A DNA stretch of 64,000 nt. It comes from CAVXHQ01 sp963789535. GTDB taxonomy: Bacteria; Pseudomonadota; Alphaproteobacteria; Rhodobacterales; Rhodobacteraceae. The position numbers and the translations under genes were made by a program. The stretch is from positions 620,001 to 684,000 of the forward strand of contig CAWBKU010000004.1 of the NCBI GenBank assembly GCA_963789535.1. The letters are read 5' to 3'. Position 1 is the first letter of the stretch, and the number at the start of each line of letters is the position of its first letter. Shown piece after piece: positions 50,404 through 59,064 of the stretch. The notes beneath the pieces are model-generated. The model was given only the letters and a program-made list of their open reading frames with translations, did not search any database and was not told where the DNA came from.

Positions 50404-50765
50404 GCCGGGCGGACCCCGCCACCGGGCGGCCGCGACGGCGACGGTCGTCGTCATCCCGGCGGGGCCCGATCGGGCCTGCAACCGACGGACACCCGCAAGC
50501 CGGGCCGTCGTTCCTTTGCGGCCGGTCCGCTGTCGTCCGTGCCCGACGACCCGCCGTATGCGCGTCGCGATCGCCTCCGCGCCCCTCGGACCTTGCCTGC
50601 TGTCGCGTTTGCAGGCCCGCGATGTCCCGATGCCCGAACACGGGCGGGCGATCCGCTTTACACGATGCCTGCCCCATGCGACCGTCCGCGAGTAGACGAG
50701 TTTCCGGATGGCCCGCCCCGGTCCGCATACCGACGAAGGCCGCCCCAGCAACAGGGAAGATCGCC
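50404..50765. other. Gene-free interval between lpd and the Liv-type transporter
   Basis: No gene is supported. The interval holds a direct repeat CCGGGCGG just after lpd and a perfect 14-bp palindrome GGCCCGATCGGGCC at 50463-50476, which could be an operator or a hairpin. A ribosome site (AGGGAAGA) precedes the next gene at 50766. No promoter pair was recognised with confidence. Confidence 0.4.
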
Positions 50766-52068
50766 ATGGCCAAACTCCTGACCCCCGACACGTCGCTGAA
50801 GGCGCCGACCCGGCGCACCGCCCTCAAGACGCTGGCCGCCGCCGGTGCGGCGACGACCCTGCCGCTCTGGGCGCGTTATGCGCAGGCGCAGACGAGCGAA
50901 CCGATCCGGCTGGGCTTTCAGATGCACGCCACCGGCGTCGGCGCCTCCTATGGCCGCTGGTACGACCGCACGTCCCGCGCCGCCATCGCGCGGATCAACG
51001 AGATGGGCGGCATCAACGGCCGGATGGTCGAGATGATCACCGAGGACGACGGCACGGATCCGGGTCGCGGTGCCGAGACCGTGGAAAAGTTCGCGACGCA
51101 GCACAACGCCGACGCGGTCTTCGGCACGCTGTTCAGCCATGTCGTCGTCGGCTCTGCCCCCCGCGCGGGCGAGCTGAAGATCCCCTATTTCGTCGTCTCC
51201 GAGGGGCACCACGTCGCGTCTGGCATGCTCAACCGCTATACCCTCCAGCCGGGGATCACCGACGTGAAGAGCCAGATCCAGGCGATGGCCCCCTTCATCG
51301 CGGACAATCTGGGCAAGCGGGTGACGATGATCTACCCCGACTTCGCCTTCGGCCACGACCACCGCGATTTCTTTTCCGCCGCCATCGAGGCGCAGGGCGG
51401 ATCGGTCGCGGCCCTCATCGCGATCCCGCCGACCGAGACGGCGTTCACCCGTTATTTCCCGCAGATTCCGCAGGATACCGAGGTGCTCTACCACGTCATG
51501 GTCGGCCCCGGCGTCCTCACCTTCGTAAAGGAACTCGGCGAATTCTTCGGCGGCAACGGACCGCCGATGTTCGGCTATGTCGACAGCCTCGAGGCTGTGG
51601 ATCTCGGCCTCGCCGGGCCTTGGGTTCCTCGAGGGCTCCCATTTCTGGGAGGGGAACCCGCGCTATGCGCAGGCCGATCAAAGCGATCCGGACCGGATGT
51701 TCCGTGCCGCGGTCGGCGTCGACGACAACGGCGCCTCGGTGAGCGATCCGTCGGACGTGTCGACCTACAGCCACATGTTCGGCTGCTGGGAGACGCTCAA
51801 CGTCATCAAGGCGGGGATGGAGGCCTCGGGATATGCCGGCACCGCCGACCGGCCCGCGCTCATCGAGGCTGTCGAGGCAATGACCGACATGGCGCTCTCG
51901 GACGATCATCCGCAGGGGGCCAAGCTGTTCAACGGCAAGACCCATCAGGTGTTCGGCAGCCAGAGCATCACCCAGGTGCAGGACGGAAAGCTGGTTCGGG
52001 TGCACGCGACCAGCATCGAGGACGGTCTCTACGAGGACGAGGTCGACTATACCACCCAGGCGTTCTGA
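50766..52068 (+). pseudogene. Liv-type ABC transporter substrate-binding protein with a one-base frameshift
   Basis: A periplasmic branched-chain-amino-acid/amide-type binding protein. A twin-arginine-like leader (TRRTALKTLAAAGAATTLPLW) is followed by the mature start EPIRLGFQMHATGVGASYGRW and the family body (TEDDGTDPGRGAETVEKF). At about 51606 one extra G (CTCGGCC for CTCGCC) shifts the frame. The remainder (SPGLGFLEGSHFWEGNPRYA onward) continues in another frame to 52068. Corrected, the protein is 433 residues. Either an inactivating mutation or an assembly error; the transporter genes downstream suggest it should be intact. Confidence 0.85.
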
Positions 52069-52082
52069 CCCGACCGGGCGAT

Positions 52083-52136
52083 GGGCAGGATTGCCCATCC
52101 TCCGCGCATCGTCCCGCCGGACAGGCAATCCTGCCC
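52083..52136. repeat. Intergenic inverted repeat between binding protein and permease
   Basis: The 13-base arm GGGCAGGATTGCC (52083-52095) is perfectly inverted at 52124-52136 (GGCAATCCTGCCC). The first arm also lies in a smaller hairpin, GATGGGCA-GGAT-TGCCCATC, just around it (52080-52099). This looks like one of the dispersed hairpin repeats common in this family and could act as an mRNA stability or attenuation element between binding-protein and permease cistrons. Confidence 0.7.
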
Positions 52137-52169
52137 CTCCTCGACAGTTCCCGGATCCTGCCGCCCGCC

Positions 52170-53087
52170 ATGCAATTCGGCCCCCACCTCATGCTCGCCC
52201 TTATCGAGGGCGCCGTCGCGTCGGCGGTCCTGATGCTGATGGCGTCGGGCCTCAGCCTCGTGTTCGGCGTCATGCGCGTCGTCAACGTGGCGCACGGCGA
52301 GTTCTACATGCTCGGCGCCGTCGCGGCGTGGGTCGTCGCGCAGACCATCGGCGGCCCGCCCGCCGTGGGGTTCGTCGCGGCCCTGATCGTGGCACCCTTG
52401 GCCGTGGGCGCCCTCGCGGCCTGCATCGACCTCACCATCCTGCGCCGACTGAACCACGATCCCGAACGCACCATCGTCGCCACCATCGGCCTTCTCTACA
52501 TCCTCCAGCAGTCGACGCTCATGGCCTTCGGCCCCGTCGCCCGCCCGGTCGAGGCGCCGTTCAACACGCGATATGCCCTGCCGTGGGTCGGTGAGAACTG
52601 GGAGCTTGTCTGGCCGTGGGGCCTGTCGGTCACGAGCTACAAGATCTTCGTCGTGGTCGCCGCCATCGCCGTGGTGATCGCCCTGAAATTCGCGCTCGCG
52701 CGCAGCAAGGCGGGTCTCGCGATGCGCGCCACGCAGCTCGATCCCGAAACCGCGCAGGCGTTCGGCATCCCGGTCGCGCGGGTCTATGCGGGCGTCTTCG
52801 GTGTCGGTTGCGGCCTCGCGGCGCTGGCCGCCGTGCTGATCGTGCCGATCCGGCAGGCGCATTACCTGATGGGGGCCGACGCGCTTCTGATCTCGTTTAC
52901 CGTGGTCATCATCGGCGGTCTGGGGTCGCTGAACGGCACGATCCTCGCCGCCATCCTGATCGGCATGTCGGACGGCATCCTGTCGGTGTTCTTCTCGCCG
53001 ATCCTGGCCAAGATCGCGGCGACGCTGTTCGTGGCGCTGGTGCTGGTGTTCCGCCCCGAGGGCCTGTTCGGGGTCAGGAAACGATGA
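52170..53087 (+). CDS. Branched-chain-type ABC transporter permease (LivH-like)
   Basis: A 305-residue inner-membrane permease with about eight membrane segments. It has the LivH features GLSLVFGVMRVVNVAHGEFYMLGA near the N-terminus and GLAMRATQLDPETAQAFGI as the coupling loop. GGLGSLNGTILAAILIG follows near the C-terminus. Paired with the LivM-like gene that overlaps its stop (ATGA). Because the operon abuts an N-heterocycle catabolic cluster, the substrate may be nicotinate-like or an amide rather than leucine. Confidence 0.9.
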   Translation: MQFGPHLMLALIEGAVASAVLMLMASGLSLVFGVMRVVNVAHGEFYMLGAVAAWVVAQTIGGPPAVGFVAALIVAPLAVGALAACIDLTILRRLNHDPERTIVATIGLLYILQQSTLMAFGPVARPVEAPFNTRYALPWVGENWELVWPWGLSVTSYKIFVVVAAIAVVIALKFALARSKAGLAMRATQLDPETAQAFGIPVARVYAGVFGVGCGLAALAAVLIVPIRQAHYLMGADALLISFTVVIIGGLGSLNGTILAAILIGMSDGILSVFFSPILAKIAATLFVALVLVFRPEGLFGVRKR

Positions 53088-54019
53088 GGCGGATATGGTC
53101 CGTCCACCTGATCCTACTCGGCGCGCTCCTCTCGCTGAACTGGCTGCTCGGCGCCTATGAACAGGGTGTCTTCGCCCGCGTCATGGTGCTGGCGACCTAT
53201 GCGACCGGCTACAACATCCTGTTCGGCTACACCGGCCTCCTGTCGCTCGGGCATGCGATGTTCTTTGCGGCGGGCATGTATGGCCTCGGCATCCCGATGC
53301 AGCATTTCGGCGTCGCCGCACCGTTCGCCTTCGTGATCGCGCTGGCCTGCGGCGCGGCCCTCGGCCTCGTCACCGGCCTTCTGGCGCTGCGCACCACCGG
53401 CGTGGCCTTCATGATCGTGACGCTGATGTTCGCGCAATCCTTGTTCCTCGCGATCCTCTACTTCTCGGACTGGACGCGGGGCGACGAGGGCTTCGTCATC
53501 GCCGCCGCTTCGCGCAATCTCTTCGGCCTCTCGCTGGCCGCCCCCGATGTCCGCTATCTCGCCGCCTTCGCCCTCTTCGCCGCCGTCACGCTCCTGACGC
53601 TCGGCCTCGTGCAGACGCGGCCCGGCCGTGCGCTGATCGCCATCCGCGAGAACGAGGCGCGCGCCGCCCTCCTCGGCTATGACACCTGGCGCCTGAAACT
53701 CGGCGCCTGCGTCCTGTCGGCGACCGTCTCGGCCGCGGCGGGGGCCGCCTATGCGCTGCTCTTCGGCAATACCGGCAGCACCTTCGCGGGCGTCGAGTAT
53801 TCGATCCTGCCGCTCCTGTGGGTGCTGCTCGGCGGGGCGGGCACGATCGTCGGGCCGTTCATCGGCACGCTGTTCATGGTCTACCTGATCGACTGGGCCT
53901 CGGATTTCACGAACGCCTACATGCTCGTCGCGGGCGCGGCCCTCGTGGCCCTCACCCTGTTTGCTCCGGGTGGCATCGCCGGGCTGATCCGGTCGCGCCT
54001 GTGGCGCGCGCTGCCATGA
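53084..54019 (+). CDS. Branched-chain-type ABC transporter permease (LivM-like)
   Basis: A 311-residue partner permease. Features are TGYNILFGYTGLLSLGHAMFFAAGMYG, typical of LivM, and the coupling loop RALIAIRENEARAALLGYDTWRLKL. The C-terminal part has YSILPLLWVLLGGAGTIVGPFIG. It overlaps the LivH stop by four bases and the LivG start by four bases, so all four genes form one translational unit. Confidence 0.9.
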   Translation: MRRIWSVHLILLGALLSLNWLLGAYEQGVFARVMVLATYATGYNILFGYTGLLSLGHAMFFAAGMYGLGIPMQHFGVAAPFAFVIALACGAALGLVTGLLALRTTGVAFMIVTLMFAQSLFLAILYFSDWTRGDEGFVIAAASRNLFGLSLAAPDVRYLAAFALFAAVTLLTLGLVQTRPGRALIAIRENEARAALLGYDTWRLKLGACVLSATVSAAAGAAYALLFGNTGSTFAGVEYSILPLLWVLLGGAGTIVGPFIGTLFMVYLIDWASDFTNAYMLVAGAALVALTLFAPGGIAGLIRSRLWRALP

Positions 54020-54723
54020 CCGCGATCCTGACGACACGCGGCCTCACCCGCCATTTCGCGGGCATCACCGCGACCGAGGACGTCGATTTCACCCTGCCGA
54101 CCGGCGAGATCCGCGCCCTCATCGGCCCCAACGGCGCGGGCAAGACGACGTTCACCTCGATGCTGATCGGGCGCCTGCCGCCCAGTGCCGGCTCCGTGCA
54201 CTTTGAGCGCCGCGACATCACCGCCCTGCCCGCCCATGCCCGCGTCCGCCTCGGCATGGCCTATACGTTCCAGATCACGAGCGTGTTCCAGCGCCTTTCG
54301 GTGGCCGAGAACGTCGCCCTCGCCGCCCGCCGCGCCGGTGCCGCGGACGTTGCGGCGACCGTCGCCGACACCCTCGCCCGCGTCGGCCTCGAGGGTCGTG
54401 GCGCGGGCCCCGCCGCCGACCTCAGCTATGGCCACCAGCGCCTGCTGGAAATCGCCATGGGCCTCGCGCAGCGCCCGAAACTCCTGATCCTCGACGAGCC
54501 GACGCAGGGCCTCGCCGGATCCGAGATCGCCGCTTTCACGGCCCTCGTCCGCAGCCTCGTGCCTGCCACGACCGTCCTGCTGATCGAGCACAACATGACG
54601 CTGGTCATGGATCTTGCGACCTCGATCACCGTCATGGACCGGGGCCGCATCCTGGCCGAGGGCACGCCCGCCGTGATCCGCGCCGACGCGGCCGTGCAGG
54701 CCGCCTATCTGGGGACCGGCTGA
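54016..54723 (+). CDS. Branched-chain-type ABC transporter ATPase (LivG-like)
   Basis: A 235-residue ABC ATPase. Walker A is GPNGAGKT, the Q-loop YTFQITSVFQRLSVAEN, the signature LSYGHQRLLEIAMGLA and Walker B LLILDEPTQGL; the H-loop is LLIEHNM. The SYGHQR variant of LSGGQ is typical of LivG. Its stop overlaps the livF start. Confidence 0.92.
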   Translation: MTAILTTRGLTRHFAGITATEDVDFTLPTGEIRALIGPNGAGKTTFTSMLIGRLPPSAGSVHFERRDITALPAHARVRLGMAYTFQITSVFQRLSVAENVALAARRAGAADVAATVADTLARVGLEGRGAGPAADLSYGHQRLLEIAMGLAQRPKLLILDEPTQGLAGSEIAAFTALVRSLVPATTVLLIEHNMTLVMDLATSITVMDRGRILAEGTPAVIRADAAVQAAYLGTG

Positions 54724-55417
54724 TGCTGCGCGTCGAGGATATCTCCGTCGCCTACGGCACCGTCCCGGTGCTCGACGGCCTGAGGTTCGAGGCGCGCCCC
54801 GGCGAAATCCTCTGCCTGCTGGGCCGCAACGGCGCGGGCAAGACGACCACCTGCAAGGCGATCATGGGCCTCCTGCCGCTGCGCGCGGGGCGCATCACGT
54901 GGAACGGCACCAGCCTCGGCGACCTCGCGCCGCACGACGTGCCGCGACAGGGCATCGGCTATGTGCCGCAGGGGCGCAGGCTCTTTGGCGAGCTGAGCGT
55001 GGCCGAGAACCTTGCCGTGGGCCTTGGCACCCGGAACAGTCCCCGCGCAGCGCTGGACCGCGCGCTCGACCTCTTTCCGGCACTGACATCCCGCCTGAAA
55101 CAACGCGCCGAAACTCTGTCGGGGGGCGAGCAGACCATGCTGACCGTCGCCCGCGCCCTCTGTGTCGAACCCGACCTGATGCTGCTCGACGAGCCGACCG
55201 AGGGGCTGCAACCGTCGATGGTCGCGGCCATCCAGGACGTGGTCCTCGCGCTGAAGGCCGAGGGCAAGGCCATCTGCTCGTCGAGCAGAAGATCGACGCC
55301 GTCCTCGCCGTGGCGGACCGCGTGGCGTTCGTCGACGGCGGCCGGATCGTGGAGGAGGCGGGCATCGCCACCCTGCGGGCGGACCCCGCGATCCTGCGGG
55401 CACGGCTGGGGGTCTAG
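54723..55417 (+). pseudogene. Branched-chain-type ABC transporter ATPase (LivF-like) with a one-base frameshift
   Basis: The second ATPase. Residues up to about 184 are in one frame (GRNGAGKTT Walker A, SGGEQTMLTVARAL signature, LLDEPTEGLQPSM Walker B). After 55274 the expected AILLVEQKIDAVLAVADRVAF continues in the next frame because one C is missing (ATCTGCTC for ATCCTGCTC). Corrected, the protein is 231 residues and ends RARLGV at 55417. Otherwise a long Arg/Ser-rich tail would result. Confidence 0.85.
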
Positions 55418-55469
55418 GCGACGCTGCGGCGCCTGGCGTCGGGGTTCACCTCACCGGTCGACGACGGAC

Positions 55470-55492
55470 GATGGGGTAAAACCCCAACCTAC
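55470..55492. repeat. Short intergenic hairpin repeat, copy 2
   Basis: The same 23-base element as at 16715-16737. The hairpin is GGGGT-AAA-ACCCC, followed by AACCTAC. It lies between the convergent livF and AA-synthesis-family genes and may terminate both. Confidence 0.65.
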
Positions 55493-55515
55493 GGAGGAAC
55501 GCGGCCCCAGCGCCC

Positions 55516-56108
55516 CTACCGCAACCCGTCTTCGCCCTTCGCCTCGTCGTGCGTCAGCCCGCCGACGCGCGGCAGGGGCCGCCCCGAGTCGGTCACGGCG
55601 ACCGCCACCATGATCTCGCCCGCCCGCGGCGCATCGTTCAGGCGGACCTCGATCCCGTCGAAATGGCTGCGCACATAGGCCGCGTCCTTGTGGCCCAGCG
55701 GCACGTCGAGCACCTGTCCCGGCCCGCCCATCTTCTTGGACGAGGGCACCAGTGCGGCCCCCTTTTCCACCGCCGCGCGCAGCGGTGCGCCCATCTTCGG
55801 ATGCAGCAGCGCCGCCGCATGCTCCAGTTCGCCGCCCTCGCCCACCATCGCCGCCTTGCCGTAACTCTGCGCCTGCGCCGGTTCGATCCCCAGTGCCGCG
55901 ACGCATCTGCGGCCCAGCAGGTCGCCGAGTTCGGCGCCGATGTCGATCAGCAAGGTGAGATCGGCCTCGAACCGCCCCGCAAAGGGGTTGGCGATCACCG
56001 CCACCGCCACCGCCTTGCGCGTCGGCGGCGCGATGGGCTGCCCCGCCTCGCGGTGGGTCTCTTCGACCCAGACGGCGATCTTCCTGATCCCGGCCTTCAT
56101 CGCATCGC

Positions 56109-56112
<4 letters not shown>
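55516..56112 (-). CDS. Amino acid synthesis family protein, copy A
   Basis: A 198-residue protein of the AA_synth/DUF1185 family. Shared segments with its upstream neighbour include ANPFAGRFEADL, GYGKAAMVGEGGELEHAAAL (here SYGKAAMVG), PSSKKMGGPGQVLDVPLGHKDA and the final GLTHDEAKGEDGLR. The family is poorly characterised but repeatedly found in pyridine/N-heterocycle and amide catabolic clusters. Its ATG overlaps the stop of copy B, so the two are expressed together and may form a heteromer. Confidence 0.85.
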
Positions 56113-56694
<582 letters not shown>

Positions 56695-56702
<8 letters not shown>

Positions 56703-57579
56703 GGGCGGGCGTCCTTTGCGGCAGCAGGGAAAAACGGCTCGCGGGGCCGACGATGACCGACCGGCCGCGCAGGAACAGGCCCGCCGAGGCGATCAGGCCG
56801 CGCTGGCGCATCGCCTCGGCGACGCATCTGCCGGAGGCGAGCGCCCGGTCGATCTCGACGGGTGAGAGCGCGCCGACCGCGGTGGTGACGGGCCGAAGCC
56901 CGAGGTCGCTGTCGGGGTGCAACTCGCAGGCCGGGATCCGGCGGATGGCCGAGTGGCCCGGCAGGTCGACAGCGTTGGCGATGAGCGTGGCCGCGGCATC
57001 GGCGGCGGCGGCGCTGGCGGCAACTACGGACACCGCATCGGCGATCCCGAGGGTCTGACTGCGCCCGCCGGTGCCGCTGGTCGCGAGGCCCCGCGCGGCA
57101 TCGGCAGCGGTGAGCGTCAAGCGCGCGAGCGGCGTGCCGGTCAGGCCGGACACCCCTATCCGCACCATCGCCGCCCCCGTAAGATGCACCGCGATGTCGC
57201 CGCCGTTGTTCACGCTGGCGCGGGACAGGGGGCCGTCCGCCCCGGCGATCATCGCGGCGAGGACCGTATCGGCGACCGCGCCCGCAACGGCGGCCATCGG
57301 CGTGACGAAGACCGCACGGTGCGGCAGGGTGGCCAGATACATCGCCCGCGCGATGGCACCCCGGGGCCGTGTGCCGGTGGGTTGCCGCAGCAGCGGCAGT
57401 TCGGCGACGAGGTCGGTCAGCACCGTCCCGAACCGCGCGCGCGCGGCATCGAAGGCGCGGCCGCGCGCGCCGCGCGGTCCCTCTGCCATCAGGATCAGGT
57501 CGATGGGACCGTGGTGCAGGTGCAGGCGGTGCCCGGGCAGGACATGCGCCTGCGGCCCGGTCCCGGCGACGACGCTCAT
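56695..57579 (-). CDS. UPF0280 family protein (ApbE-like)
   Basis: A 294-residue protein of the UPF0280 family, related to the ApbE flavin-transferase fold. Visible features are LDLILMAEGP-like PIDLILMAEG, the Gly/Ala-rich VAGAVADTVLAAM and the SVNNGGDIAVHL motif that matches the family's NNGGDIA signature. Its start overlaps the 6-hydroxynicotinate-reductase-like gene (ATGA). A role in covalent flavin attachment to a cluster enzyme is possible but unproven. Confidence 0.88.
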
Positions 57580-58979
57580 CTGACGACCCTGCGGATCGCA
57601 GGCGTCAGCACCTCGGCCACGGGCCGGATGCTGTCGACGTGGCCGCCGAGGGCCGCATAGTCCTCGGCCCGCAACGTGAACTCGATGGGTGCAACGAGTG
57701 CCGGGGTCGGCACGTAGCCGAAGGCATTGGTCGGCATGTCGAGCACGTCGGCCATCACGGTGATCCCGCCACCGGGCCAGACATAGGCGGGCGCCCCGCC
57801 GATGGTCACGCGGGTCAGCGCGTCCCTGACCGACCGGGTAAGGCGCACCGGGTTCGACGTCACCCCCGCCCGCAGCGAGCCGCCCGCCCCGCCCATGAAC
57901 AGCACCGAACAGAGCGACGGCTCGCAGTTTTCGGCGATCAGTGCGGCAGAGGCGGTCACGGCGGCGGGGGGATCGGCAGGGCGCGGGATCAGGTCGGCGT
58001 CGAGTTCGTAATAGGCCCATTGCTCGCCGGTGGTCGACACCATGAAGAGGCGCAGGCCGGGCCGGGCCACCTTGGCGTCCCAGGGTTTCAGGATCGTCAG
58101 CGGGTCGGCGATGTCGGTGCCGCCCCAGCCGGTGCCGGGGTCCGCCACCTGAAAATACCGCCCCGGCGTCGAGCGGCGCCCGGCGATGCGGATGCCCGTT
58201 GGCGCGACGTCGAGCATCTTTCCCGCCTGATGTTCCGACAGGACGCCGGTGATGTGGTCGTCGACCACCACCACCTCGTCGACGTGCCCGACCCATTGCG
58301 CCGCGAACATGCCGATGGTCGCCGAGCCGCAGCCGACCCGCATCAGGCGTTCGGGCACCCCGTCGATCACCGGCGGCTGGCCCGCCTGGATGACCACCTC
58401 GGCGCCCTCGTCGATCCGTACCGTCACGGCCTCGCGGTTGCACAGGCGCAGCAGGGCGTCGCAGGTGACGCGCCCCTCCTTCTTGGTGCCGCCCGTCAGA
58501 TGCTCGACGCCGCCCAGCGACAGCATCTTCGAGCCGTATTCGCCGGTCATCACGTGGCCGATCGGTTCGCCGTCGACGCGGACGAAGGCGCGTTCGGGGC
58601 CGATGTGGCGGTCGGTGTCGATCTTCACCTTGACGCCACAATAGCTGAAGATCCCCTCGGTGACGACGGTGACCATGTCGATGCCGTCGACCTGCTGACC
58701 GACGATGAAGGGCGCGGGTTTATAGTCGGGATAGGTGGTGCCCGCGCCGATGGCGGTGACGACGGGGCGGGAGGGTCCGAGGGGGTTGCCGTCCCAGTCC
58801 CCGGCGCCGGTCAGAAAGGGCACGGTCGCCGCCGCCGTCTCGATCACGGTGAGCGGATCGAGACGGACCAGATCGCCGCCGTGGTTGGCATAGCGGTCGC
58901 AGGCCCCGGCGCGGCCCTCGGCGATATAGCACAGCACCGGGCAGGCGTCGCAGCGGATCTTGTCCGTGGCAGCGGTCAT
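57576..58979 (-). CDS. 6-Hydroxynicotinate reductase-like iron-sulfur protein
   Basis: A 467-residue protein resembling the Hnr of nicotinate fermentation, which reduces 6-hydroxynicotinate to 1,4,5,6-tetrahydro-6-oxonicotinate with ferredoxin. The N-terminal cysteine cluster CDACPVLCYIAEGRAGACDRY could bind an Fe-S centre. Further on, FSYCGVKVKIDTDRHIGPE, RVGCGSATIGMFAAQW and LIAENCEPSLCSVLFMG add more Cys. The start at 58979 is the first Met before that cluster. Cluster context (molybdenum dehydrogenase, enamidase) supports an N-heterocycle ring reductase. The exact substrate is not proven. Confidence 0.8.
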   Translation of the reverse strand: MTAATDKIRCDACPVLCYIAEGRAGACDRYANHGGDLVRLDPLTVIETAAATVPFLTGAGDWDGNPLGPSRPVVTAIGAGTTYPDYKPAPFIVGQQVDGIDMVTVVTEGIFSYCGVKVKIDTDRHIGPERAFVRVDGEPIGHVMTGEYGSKMLSLGGVEHLTGGTKKEGRVTCDALLRLCNREAVTVRIDEGAEVVIQAGQPPVIDGVPERLMRVGCGSATIGMFAAQWVGHVDEVVVVDDHITGVLSEHQAGKMLDVAPTGIRIAGRRSTPGRYFQVADPGTGWGGTDIADPLTILKPWDAKVARPGLRLFMVSTTGEQWAYYELDADLIPRPADPPAAVTASAALIAENCEPSLCSVLFMGGAGGSLRAGVTSNPVRLTRSVRDALTRVTIGGAPAYVWPGGGITVMADVLDMPTNAFGYVPTPALVAPIEFTLRAEDYAALGGHVDSIRPVAEVLTPAIRRVVR

Positions 58980-59064
58980 CGCGACAGCCGGGCGGCAGGA
59001 CGTGCGGCGGGGGCGGACCCTCCGGGGGGAGTTGTTACGGCAACGTGAACGGGGAGGCGGCACG

